From an uncultured Sutterella sp. (GTDB lineage Bacteria; Pseudomonadota; Gammaproteobacteria; Burkholderiales; Burkholderiaceae_F): 5,295 nucleotides of DNA. The stretch lies in NCBI GenBank assembly GCA_900552915.1, contig USBS01000120.1:1-5295 (forward strand), written 5' to 3'. The first letter of the stretch is position 1, and the number at the start of each line of letters is the position of its first letter. The notes beneath the pieces are model-generated. The model did no database searches, was not told the DNA's origin, and worked only from the letters and a program-made list of their open reading frames with translations. Made by a program: the position numbers and the translations under genes. This document shows, piece after piece, positions 1 through 4,988 of this stretch.

Positions 1-188
1 TTGATGAGGATTTCACCCTGCTGGAAGGGTTCAAGCGCGTTGACGGTTTTGATGAGCGTGGATTTGCCAGAGCCCGACGGGCCGCAGACGACAACCACTT
101 CGCCTTTTTCAACGGTGGTGGAGCAGTTCTTGAGGACCTGAAACTCCCCGTACCACTTGCTCACGTTTTTGATTTCAATCATCGACAT
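1..188 (-). CDS. gltL: Glutamate/aspartate ABC transporter ATP-binding protein GltL, N-terminal part (runs off the left edge)
   Basis: This is the ATPase of a polar amino acid ABC importer; it powers glutamate/aspartate uptake from the cytoplasmic face of the GltJK channel. Only the first 62 codons are visible. They begin MSMIEIKNVSKWYG, and the Walker A P-loop GPSGSGKS lies at residues 36-43, followed by TLIKTVNALEPFQQGEI, which is typical of the GlnQ/GltL/HisP group. The Q-loop, signature and Walker B motifs lie outside the window. I chose the ATG at 188 because an AAGGAA ribosome site (198-203) sits 9 bases upstream; the in-frame ATG at 182 would be 15 bases away. The gene follows gltK after 35 bases with no terminator, so it should be co-transcribed. 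The family is certain; the glutamate/aspartate specificity comes from its neighbours. Confidence 0.93.
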   Translation of the reverse strand, partial: MSMIEIKNVSKWYGEFQVLKNCSTTVEKGEVVVVCGPSGSGKSTLIKTVNALEPFQQGEILI

Positions 189-223
189 TTTTCAAAATTC
201 CTTCGGTATTGGTTTCTGTCCGA

Positions 224-907
224 TCAGCGGGCCGCAACGGCAATCTTTCGCTGCAGACGGCGCACGAGCATCGAAAGCGACACGGAAACGGAGAGGTAGC
301 AGACGGCCGCAAAGGAGTACATCAAAACGAGCTGACCGTCGCGCTGCGCGATCTTGCTCACGGCGCCCATGAAGTCGTTGCCGCTGATGACATACACAAG
401 ACTCGTGTCCTGGAAAAGAATGATGGTCTGGGTAAGCAGCACCGGCAGCATGTTGCGCACGGCCTGCGGCAGGATCACGTAGCGCATCGTCTGGCTGTAG
501 CGCAGACCGAGCGCCATCGAAGCCGACATCTGACCCTTGCTCACGGACTGGATGCCTGCGCGCATGATTTCGGCGAAGTAGGCCGCTTCAAAGAGCACGA
601 ATGTGATGATGGCGGTCATGTCGGCGCCGATCATGACGGGATGATCGAGCCCGAAGATCACCTTGAGCACTTCAGGCATCAAAAGGAAGAACCAGAAGAG
701 CACGAGCACGAGGGGCACGGCGCGCATCAGGTTCGTGTAGAGCTTCGAAAATTCCGAAAGAATCCGATTGGTGGAAAGTCGGCACAACGCGAGGATCGTG
801 CCCAAGGCAAGGCCGCCCACGGCCGTGATCACGGTGAGTTCGATCGTGTAGGCCACGCCCTGCAGGATGTAGCCCCAGGAGCCGGTAATCGAGGAAAAGT
901 CAATCAT
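224..907 (-). CDS. gltK: Glutamate/aspartate ABC transporter permease GltK
   Basis: This is one of two inner-membrane permeases forming the channel of the glutamate/aspartate importer. The 227 residues match the usual length of GltK. Hydrophobic segments are visible at about 13-43, 60-85, 95-115 and 155-215. The cytoplasmic EAA loop that docks on the ATPase is clear at about 107-134 (EAAYFAEIMRAGIQSVSKGQ, then a SASMALG stretch), followed by VILPQAVRNMLPVLLTQ. The segment TIILFQDTSLVYV closely resembles E. coli GltK as I remember it. The start at 907 has a strong GAGGAG ribosome site (915-920) 7 bases upstream. The gene lies 15 bases after gltJ, with no terminator between, so the two subunits are probably made in step. 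GltK rather than another His/Gln/Arg-type permease is based on resemblance and on the adjacent gltI. Confidence 0.93.
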   Translation of the reverse strand: MIDFSSITGSWGYILQGVAYTIELTVITAVGGLALGTILALCRLSTNRILSEFSKLYTNLMRAVPLVLVLFWFFLLMPEVLKVIFGLDHPVMIGADMTAIITFVLFEAAYFAEIMRAGIQSVSKGQMSASMALGLRYSQTMRYVILPQAVRNMLPVLLTQTIILFQDTSLVYVISGNDFMGAVSKIAQRDGQLVLMYSFAAVCYLSVSVSLSMLVRRLQRKIAVAAR

Positions 908-922
908 GGTGCATCTCCTCTC

Positions 923-1657
923 TTACTTGGCAAGAATGAGGCCGGGCACGGCGCTCTTCTTTTCCACGACGCGCATGACGTTGTTCACAACAAGCGCAAT
1001 CACGATGTAGATGATCGTGGCCCAGATGTAGGCGGCAAAGAACTGGAACGTGTTTTCGCCCATTTCGTTGGCGCGCATCGTAAGTTCCGGCAGACCGATC
1101 GTCAGAGCCACAGCGGTGTTTTTAACGAGGTTCATCGCTTCGCTTGTGAGCGGCGGAACGATGAGGCGCATGGCAAGCGGCAGGATCACGTAGCAGTAGG
1201 TCTGAACCTGCGTAAAGCCCAGGGCCTTGGAGGCGTTGGGCAGTCCCTTCGGCACCGAGGCGATGCCGGCGCGCACCTGTTCGGCCACGCGGGAGGAGGT
1301 AAAGAAGCCCATGCAGATGAAGGCGGTCAGGAACTGCGAATAGACTGGATCGACCGAATTCATCCAGTCTTTGTACCAGGGAATGAATTCCGGAACGACA
1401 AAGAACCAGACGAAGATCTGAACGATGAGGGGGATGTTGCGGAAGAGCTCGATCCAGACTTCACAGATCCAGCTCAGGAATTTGTTCTGCGAGGTGCGCA
1501 GGGTGCCGACGATGATGCCGAGCGCGAGAGCGAGCGCGAACGACGAGAGCATCAGTGCGACCGTCCAGCCGGCGCCGCCCAGAATGTACGACCACCAGGG
1601 CTCGTCGGAGAGCAGTGCGGGCTCAAAGAGCGAATCCAGATTGAAATTCAGAGCCAT
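923..1657 (-). CDS. gltJ: Glutamate/aspartate ABC transporter permease GltJ
   Basis: This is the second inner-membrane permease of the importer, expected to pair with GltK as a heterodimeric channel. The 244 residues are close to E. coli GltJ in length. The N-terminal soluble stretch (about 1-20) is followed by membrane segments at about 25-52, 70-92, 105-122 and 205-228. The ELFRNIPLIVQIFVWFFVVPE segment at 70-90 is typical of GltJ. The EAA loop appears as EQVRAGIASVPKG (126-138), followed by NASKALG and VILPLAMRLIVPPLTSE. The conserved MNLVKNTAVALTIGLPEL follows. The start at 1657 has an AGGAAAG ribosome site (1664-1670). The gene begins 128 bases downstream of gltI, beyond a terminator-like hairpin, so its expression probably depends on read-through. 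Confidence 0.94.
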   Translation of the reverse strand: MALNFNLDSLFEPALLSDEPWWSYILGGAGWTVALMLSSFALALALGIIVGTLRTSQNKFLSWICEVWIELFRNIPLIVQIFVWFFVVPEFIPWYKDWMNSVDPVYSQFLTAFICMGFFTSSRVAEQVRAGIASVPKGLPNASKALGFTQVQTYCYVILPLAMRLIVPPLTSEAMNLVKNTAVALTIGLPELTMRANEMGENTFQFFAAYIWATIIYIVIALVVNNVMRVVEKKSAVPGLILAK

Positions 1658-1726
1658 TTTTAACTTTCCTCTTTTCGTGCCCGGGTGCGTGGGGTGCGCG
1701 CCCTAAGCCGCGGGAAATGAATCTTG

Positions 1727-1773
1727 AAAAAGGCCGGATCGGATCACGCTGGCGCCACGGATTCCGATCCGGC
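1727..1773 (-). terminator. Internal terminator/attenuator between gltI and gltJ
   Basis: Read on the minus strand, an 11-bp perfect stem is formed by GCCGGATCGGA (1763-1773) and TCCGATCCGGC (1733-1743). The 19-base loop contains the small palindrome TGGCGCCA (1749-1756). The stem is followed after one base by five T residues (1727-1731). This is a good rho-independent terminator shape, placed 12 bases after the gltI stop and about 70 bases before gltJ. In ABC importer operons such an element commonly lets the binding protein be made in excess over the membrane subunits, either by partial termination or by protecting the upstream mRNA from 3' decay. Its efficiency cannot be read from sequence. 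Confidence 0.85.
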
Positions 1774-1785
1774 AAAACGTGCTTG

Positions 1786-2685
1786 TCAGATGCCCTTATC
1801 CGAAGGATTGGCAAAGAGTTCCTTCGTGTAGTTGTTCATCTTGAAGTTGAGGTTCACGTTCTTGGGCGGAATCGGATTTTCAAACCAGGTGTTGTAGAGC
1901 TTGCCGAGTTCGCCCGACTTGATCATGCCGGTGACGGTCTTGTCGACCAAGGCCTTGAACTGCGGATCGTCCTTGCGGAACATCGCGCCGTAGGGCTCGA
2001 CCGACAGAGCGGCGTCGAGAATCTTGAAGTCGCCCGGGTTCTTCAGATTGGCGATCTGACCGGCAAGCAGCACGTCGTCGAGCACGAACGCATCGGCGCG
2101 CTTGTTGGCAACGAGCTGCATGGATTCGGCAAAGTCCTTGGTCATCATGTAGCGAACACGAATGCCGTTTTCCTTTTCAAACTTCTTCATGAGGGCCACG
2201 GACGTCGTGCCGGACGTCACCGCAGTCGTCTTGCCGTTCAAGTCCTTCATCGTGTTAATGCCGCTCGACTTCCACACGGCGGCAGAAACCTGGATGCCGA
2301 AGTAGCTCGTCGAGAAGGCCGCTTCGCGCTGGCGAACGAGGGAATTGGTTGTCGAGCCGCATTCGATGTCGACCGTACCGTTTTGGATGAGCGGGATGCG
2401 GTTGGCAGAGGTCACGGCCTGAAGCTTCACGTCGAGCTTGTCCATGCCGAGTTCGGCCTTGGCGGCTTCGGCAACCTTTTTGCAGACTTCAAAGGCATAG
2501 CCCACGGGCTTGCCGTCGGCGCCTAAATAGGAAAACGGAACGGAACTTTCACGGTAACCGAGCGTGATCGAGCCGGTTTCCTTGATCTTCTTGAGCGTTC
2601 CGGTGAGCTCGGCTGCCGAGGCGGCGTTCATCGCAAGAAGGGCGGCAGCAACGGCGGCAAGGGCAAAACGGGAAGTGTGCTTCAT
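1786..2685 (-). CDS. gltI: Glutamate/aspartate ABC transporter periplasmic substrate-binding protein GltI
   Basis: This is the periplasmic receptor that captures glutamate/aspartate and delivers it to GltJK. Its 299 residues fit the family. A Sec signal peptide is clear: a basic start (MKHTSR), a hydrophobic core, and a likely cut after A22-S-A24. The mature part carries GltI hallmarks: YRESSVPFSYLG (44-55, with R45 the likely alpha-carboxylate contact by family analogy), TSANRIPLIQNGTVDIECGS (92-111), VTSGTTS (156-162), and a C-terminal YNTWFENPIPPKNVNLNF matching the E. coli protein's NPIPPKN tail. The start at 2685 has an AAGGAG ribosome site (2692-2697) 6 bases upstream. It is the first gene of the operon, behind a predicted sigma-54 promoter. 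A free cysteine pair (C68, C109) may form a disulphide, which is a guess. Confidence 0.95.
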   Translation of the reverse strand: MKHTSRFALAAVAAALLAMNAASAAELTGTLKKIKETGSITLGYRESSVPFSYLGADGKPVGYAFEVCKKVAEAAKAELGMDKLDVKLQAVTSANRIPLIQNGTVDIECGSTTNSLVRQREAAFSTSYFGIQVSAAVWKSSGINTMKDLNGKTTAVTSGTTSVALMKKFEKENGIRVRYMMTKDFAESMQLVANKRADAFVLDDVLLAGQIANLKNPGDFKILDAALSVEPYGAMFRKDDPQFKALVDKTVTGMIKSGELGKLYNTWFENPIPPKNVNLNFKMNNYTKELFANPSDKGI

Positions 2686-2715
2686 AAGTGGCTCCTTTTA
2701 ATAGGGATCGAACTC

Positions 2716-2742
2716 GGTGCGCGGCGAAAAATCGCACGCGCC
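2716..2742 (-). other. Possible hairpin in the gltI 5' leader
   Basis: On the minus strand GGCGCG (2742-2737) can pair with CGCGCACC-side bases 2716-2721 (one G-U pair). An inner GCGA/TCGC pairing (2732-2735 with 2724-2727) closes a TTTT loop, separated from the outer stem by a small internal loop. No T run follows, so it is not a terminator. It lies at the very start of the predicted sigma-54 transcript and ends about 30 bases before the gltI start codon. A role in mRNA stability is possible but unproven, and chance is not excluded. Confidence 0.35.
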
Positions 2743-2757
2743 TTTAACCTATCAACA

Positions 2758-2773
2758 AGCAATATGCGTGCCA
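2758..2773 (-). promoter_or_regulatory. Predicted sigma-54 (RpoN) promoter of gltIJKL
   Basis: The minus strand reads TGGCACGCATATTGCT, an essentially perfect match to the sigma-54 consensus TGGCACG-N4-TTGCW. The diagnostic GG and GC doublets are separated by exactly 10 bases. The GC falls at 2759-2760, so transcription should start near 2747-2748, giving a leader of about 62 bases before the gltI ATG. No comparably good sigma-70 hexamer pair was seen in this gap. Sigma-54 promoters require an enhancer-bound activator, and candidate activator sites lie upstream at 2840-2861 and 2941-3003. Pseudomonas acidic amino acid transporters are known to use RpoN, which fits. Confidence 0.85.
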
Positions 2774-2839
2774 GTTTTTTATGACTCTCGGGGAAACCCG
2801 AAGTTCATTCTTAAAGATATAAGGTTTTGTGGGTAAATG

Positions 2840-2861
2840 ATCTAATCGGAAGTGATTAGAT
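2840..2861. promoter_or_regulatory. Perfect 8-bp inverted repeat upstream of the sigma-54 promoter (candidate operator)
   Basis: ATCTAATC (2840-2847) and its exact reverse complement GATTAGAT (2854-2861) flank the 6-base spacer GGAAGT. The centre lies about 102 bases upstream of the predicted transcription start, within the usual range for enhancer sites of sigma-54 activators. The sequence does not resemble the NtrC consensus, so it could bind a second activator (for example an acidic amino acid response regulator of the AauR type) or a repressor. No T run follows on either strand at stem distance typical of a strong terminator, although TTTTT does follow on the plus strand (2861-2865). Binding protein unknown. 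Confidence 0.55.
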
Positions 2862-2940
2862 TTTTCCGAAAAAGAAGGCAAAAGAAGCCGAAAGGAGGAA
2901 AACGGAGGAATGCTTAAGAAACGGCGATTTGATGTACGAA

Positions 2941-2957
2941 AGCACAAACTTGGTGCG
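2941..2957. promoter_or_regulatory. NtrC-like binding site 1 (gltI-proximal)
   Basis: AGCACAAACTTGGTGCG fits the NtrC palindrome TGCACCA-N3-TGGTGCA with GCAC and GTGC correctly spaced by 7 bases; the outer bases and one C of the left arm differ. Its centre (2949) lies about 200 bases upstream of the predicted sigma-54 start and 33 bases, roughly three helical turns, from site 2. That phasing resembles the paired enhancer sites of enteric glnA. Confidence 0.6.
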
Positions 2958-2973
2958 CTTTAGGCAATAGTGA

Positions 2974-2990
2974 TGCGCTAAACTGGTGCA
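2974..2990. promoter_or_regulatory. NtrC-like binding site 2
   Basis: TGCGCTAAACTGGTGCA differs from TGCACCA-N3-TGGTGCA at only two defined positions, both in the left arm; the right arm TGGTGCA is perfect. It shares the bases TGCA (2987-2990) with site 3, so the two sites overlap and dimers might not fill both at once. Confidence 0.65.
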
Positions 2991-3003
2991 CCTATTTGGT
3001 GCA
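2987..3003. promoter_or_regulatory. NtrC-like binding site 3 (best match)
   Basis: TGCACCTATTTGGTGCA matches the NtrC consensus TGCACCA-N3-TGGTGCA at all defined positions except one (T for A at position 7). It is the strongest of the three sites and lies about 248 bases upstream of the predicted gltI transcription start, immediately beside the terminator of the upstream gene. NtrC, when phosphorylated under nitrogen limitation, activates sigma-54 polymerase from such distal sites by DNA looping. Confidence 0.7.
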
Positions 3004-3010
3004 TAAATGC

Positions 3011-3038
3011 AAAAAGCCGACCCGTGATCCGGATCGGC
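3011..3038 (-). terminator. Rho-independent terminator after the pRiA4b ORF-3-like gene
   Basis: On the minus strand GCCGATCC (3031-3038) pairs with GGGTCGGC (3016-3023), giving 8 bp with one G-U pair and a 7-base loop. TTTTT follows directly (3011-3015). It starts 14 bases after the stop codon at 3052-3054, so it should insulate the gltI control region from upstream transcription. Confidence 0.88.
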
Positions 3039-3051
3039 ATTTGTAGCGGAA

Positions 3052-3711
3052 TTAGAGAACGGCTGCCTTGAGTTTGCGGGTATACGCTGCAGCCTGTTTG
3101 CGCCAAGCGGCTCTTGTTGCGTCAACTTCCGACTTCTTGCAGATGCCGACTTCTTCGTCCCAGGTTTCGTCTTCCTTGAGACCAAGCCATTCGCGGTAGT
3201 CGCCGTAGTCCAAGAGCTCCTTGTCCGGCGGAAGTCCTGCTTGCTCAAGCGCAAAAAATCGGCGAACGCGCTCAAAACCCGACAGGCTGCCGCAGTCTTC
3301 GGGAGGCGGTGCTCCGCGCTTAGCCACGCACGCAGCGGTTTTGAGACGGGTTCGATCGAAGCGCTCCAGCGTAATGTCGAGCTTCCAGGAGTCGCCGAAG
3401 TCGTACTCGTAGAAAAAGTGGGTCAGAAGCTGCTTGCGGTCAATGAGGCGCGTCGTGCGCGAATTCTCCGGATAGAAAGGAAACTCCTCTTCCCAGTCCA
3501 TGCATTCGTGGTCCTGCACTCGCCACTCGTTTCTCGAGTGGTAGACCTCAAGTGCGTCTCTAAATTCGTACAGATGGTAGTCCTGCCAGTCGAACGCTTC
3601 CTGTATGGCGCGATGCAGATCGTGGTAGGTTGCGGTGTTGGGCAGCGCAAGCACGCGCCAGACGGACGGTTCGTCTGCCCCGATCAATTTTGCCTTGTAG
3701 TAAAGCGTCAT
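3052..3711 (-). CDS. Plasmid pRiA4b ORF-3-like family protein, function unknown
   Basis: This 219-residue protein resembles the plasmid pRiA4b ORF-3 family (also seen as an IS1096 passenger-type domain), whose molecular role is not established. Family features visible are the N-terminal YYKAKLIGADEPSVWRVLAL (4-23), the DLHRAIQEAFDWQDYHLYEF block (31-50), the hallmark YEYDFGDSWKLDITLERF (101-118), and C-x7-PPEDCGSLSGFER (about 128-148), slightly unlike the commoner CGG-x2-GY. Residues 165-195 are strongly acidic and the last 20 are basic. There is no signal peptide or membrane segment, so it is probably cytoplasmic. The start at 3711 has GGAG (3718-3721) 6 bases upstream. It lies 92 bases after hypC and is followed by its own terminator, so it looks like an independent gene wedged between two metabolic modules. 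I saw no transposon ends around it. Confidence 0.85.
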   Translation of the reverse strand: MTLYYKAKLIGADEPSVWRVLALPNTATYHDLHRAIQEAFDWQDYHLYEFRDALEVYHSRNEWRVQDHECMDWEEEFPFYPENSRTTRLIDRKQLLTHFFYEYDFGDSWKLDITLERFDRTRLKTAACVAKRGAPPPEDCGSLSGFERVRRFFALEQAGLPPDKELLDYGDYREWLGLKEDETWDEEVGICKKSEVDATRAAWRKQAAAYTRKLKAAVL

Positions 3712-3803
3712 GGTCGACTCCGAAAATCAGTCATACGAGAAAGATAACCGATTCGGCAGTGCCTTTCGGTGCCTCGGATGATGCGGGACGACTCCGGACG
3801 ACT

Positions 3804-4133
3804 TCAAGCCATCTTCTGCCCGACCAGCCCCTGCAGATGCGGCGGGAGCTTCCCGGTGTTTTCGATGATGTCGGCAAAGGCGTCGTCGGCGCTTTCGGCC
3901 TGATCGGTGCGCATGGCTTCTTCAACGCATGTGAGAGCCGATTCGATCTTGAGCGCTTCGTCTTGGCTTACGGTTCTCAGAATCGTGCCGCGAAAGACGA
4001 GCACGAGGTCGCCCGCTTGCGGCACCTGATCGGCAAAGGAAGCGTCGGCAAGCTCGGTTCGACCGGGGCGTGTCACCACGACTTCGGATTCGCTGCGCAC
4101 TTCCAGTACGCGCATCGGAATGGCAATGCACAT
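3804..4133 (-). CDS. hypC: HypC/HybG/HupF family hydrogenase maturation chaperone
   Basis: Proteins of this family carry the Fe(CN)2CO group with HypD and/or hold the immature large subunit of [NiFe]-hydrogenase. The essential N-terminal Met-Cys is present (MCIAIPMRVLEV, C2 being the metal- and partner-binding cysteine). The beta-barrel continues with the AGDLVLVFRGTILRTVSQDEA stretch. The protein has 109 residues, longer than the usual 75-95, with an extra tail ending NTGKLPPHLQGLVGQKMA. That tail and its place right after the protease gene resemble HupF of hup operons, so hupF may be the better name. The ribosome site AAGGAG (4142-4147) overlaps the hyaD stop codon as TAAGGAG, implying translational coupling. 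The stop lies inside a 10-bp tandem repeat (3786-3805). Confidence 0.92.
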   Translation of the reverse strand: MCIAIPMRVLEVRSESEVVVTRPGRTELADASFADQVPQAGDLVLVFRGTILRTVSQDEALKIESALTCVEEAMRTDQAESADDAFADIIENTGKLPPHLQGLVGQKMA

Positions 4134-4145
4134 CGGCTCGTCTCC

Positions 4146-4796
4146 TTACTCGGATTGACGGAAATTCGGGAAAAAGCGAACATCGCCGTCTCGGGGCGCC
4201 TCTTCTTCGGACGGGCGCATGGCTTCGTAGTCGGTCTTATTGAGCGAGGTGTCGCTCAAAGGCGCAACCGTTTCACCTGCGGGGCGCTCGAGCGGTTCGT
4301 AGCCCCAATCGACCAAAACTTGGCGGGCCATTTCGACGGCTTGCGGCAGCGCGGCTTCGCAGGCAGCGGTCAGAGAGCCGCCGTAGTCCTGCAAAACTTG
4401 CGGCTGAACGGCGACGACCGCGATGCGTTCGGGCGCTTTGCCCTGCAGTTCGGCCAAGGCGAGCACTTCGTTCATGCCGGTCTGGTGCGGCGAAATCTTG
4501 GTGGCCGCCCAAAACGTCACTTCGTCGTCTTTGAGAAGCTTCAGGGTGCCGGGAGCTTCGTGGAGATCCGCGCAGTCGAAGAGCAGAAGGTCTTTCGTCG
4601 CGCCGATCACTTCGAGCAGATACATGCCGAGCGTTCCGCCGTCGGCAATCTTCGTTTTTTCGGGCAGTTTGTACTTGGCGTTGAAGGCCTCGACGGCGCG
4701 CACTCCGAAGCCTTCGTCGGCCCAGAGGATGTTGCCCACGCCGAGCACCAACAGGTCGCTTTCGTCATAGAGTTCAAGTCCGGGAATCGTCTGCAT
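4146..4796 (-). CDS. hyaD: [NiFe]-hydrogenase maturation endopeptidase, HyaD/HybD family
   Basis: This cytoplasmic protease removes the C-terminal extension of the hydrogenase large subunit after nickel insertion, allowing it to fold shut and join the small subunit. The family motif GVGNILWADEGFG spans 19-31. By alignment in mind with E. coli HybD (Glu16, Asp62, His93), the nickel-sensing residues are E28, D74 (LLFDCAD) and H104 (KISPHQTGMNE); all are present. DGGTLGMYLLE at 52-62 is also typical. It has 216 residues against about 164 for HybD and 195 for HyaD; the extra is a polar tail from about 172. The ATG at 4796 has only a weak ribosome site, but an in-frame stop five codons upstream excludes a longer form. 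It follows the cytochrome gene across a terminator, and precedes hypC by 12 bases. Confidence 0.94.
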   Translation of the reverse strand: MQTIPGLELYDESDLLVLGVGNILWADEGFGVRAVEAFNAKYKLPEKTKIADGGTLGMYLLEVIGATKDLLLFDCADLHEAPGTLKLLKDDEVTFWAATKISPHQTGMNEVLALAELQGKAPERIAVVAVQPQVLQDYGGSLTAACEAALPQAVEMARQVLVDWGYEPLERPAGETVAPLSDTSLNKTDYEAMRPSEEEAPRDGDVRFFPNFRQSE

Positions 4797-4906
4797 GTCT
4801 GCTGCCTGTCAAAGAAATAAGCTAGAGACAATTTTGCGCGAAAAGCCCCGCCGAATCCTCAGTCGATGGTCGAACGTCGGGTAGGTCGTGAGAATTAGAC
4901 ATTCGC

Positions 4907-4937
4907 AAAAAAGGAAACGGGCCGCAGCTGCGGCCCG
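4907..4937 (-). terminator. Terminator between the hydrogenase cytochrome b gene and hyaD
   Basis: On the minus strand CGGGCCGC (4930-4937) and GCGGCCCG (4918-4925) form a perfect 8-bp GC-only stem with an AGCT loop. TTT-CC-TTTTTT follows (4907-4917). It lies about 50 bases after the cytochrome stop codon and 110 bases before the hyaD start. It should end or strongly reduce transcription between the structural and the maturation genes. Confidence 0.88.
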
Positions 4938-4952
4938 CTTCGTGAGGGTTGT

Positions 4953-4980
4953 CGGGAGAGTCCCGAAGGACTCTTTCCCG
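4953..4980 (-). other. UUCG-capped hairpin just after the cytochrome b stop codon
   Basis: On the minus strand GAGTCC (4968-4973) pairs with GGACTC (4958-4963) around a TTCG loop, giving the very stable C(UUCG)G cap. The stem extends by one A-T pair and, past a two-base bulge, by CGGG/CCCG at its base. It starts 8 bases after the stop codon and has no T run of its own. Together with the following terminator it may protect the 3' end of the hydrogenase structural mRNA; this role is inferred. Confidence 0.6.
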
Positions 4981-4988
4981 TTTCGGCT

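Noticed and set aside
209..1663. Long plus-strand open frame of 484 codons opposite gltJ and gltK, rich in His, Gly and Asp
   Set aside because: It is exactly in codon register with both sense genes, so its openness only reflects the rarity of TTA, CTA and TCA codons in them. The composition is that of a complement frame and resembles no family.
1717..2526. Plus-strand open frame of 269 codons opposite gltI
   Set aside because: It has the same register relation to gltI as above; gltI has a signal peptide, a ribosome site and clear homology, whereas this frame has none.
2744..3275. Minus-strand open frames over the regulatory gap (2744-2947 and 2856-3275)
   Set aside because: They lack recognisable features, run through the sigma-54 promoter, the NtrC-like sites or the terminator at 3011-3038, and one is a shadow of the pRiA4b ORF-3-like gene.
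3748..3777. Hairpin between hypC and the next gene as a terminator
   Set aside because: Only two 4-bp blocks (CCGA/TCGG and GGCA/TGCC) with a 3-base bulge and an 11-base loop, followed on the minus strand by a broken T tract; too weak to call.
3630..4820. Plus-strand open frame of 396 codons opposite hypC and hyaD
   Set aside because: It is in register with both minus-strand genes, which are clearly recognised; it also runs through their spacers by chance.
4797..4906. Promoter for hyaD in the spacer after the terminator
   Set aside because: I found no convincing sigma-70 pair, no sigma-54 GG-N10-GC motif and no FNR-type TTGAT-N4-ATCAA site.
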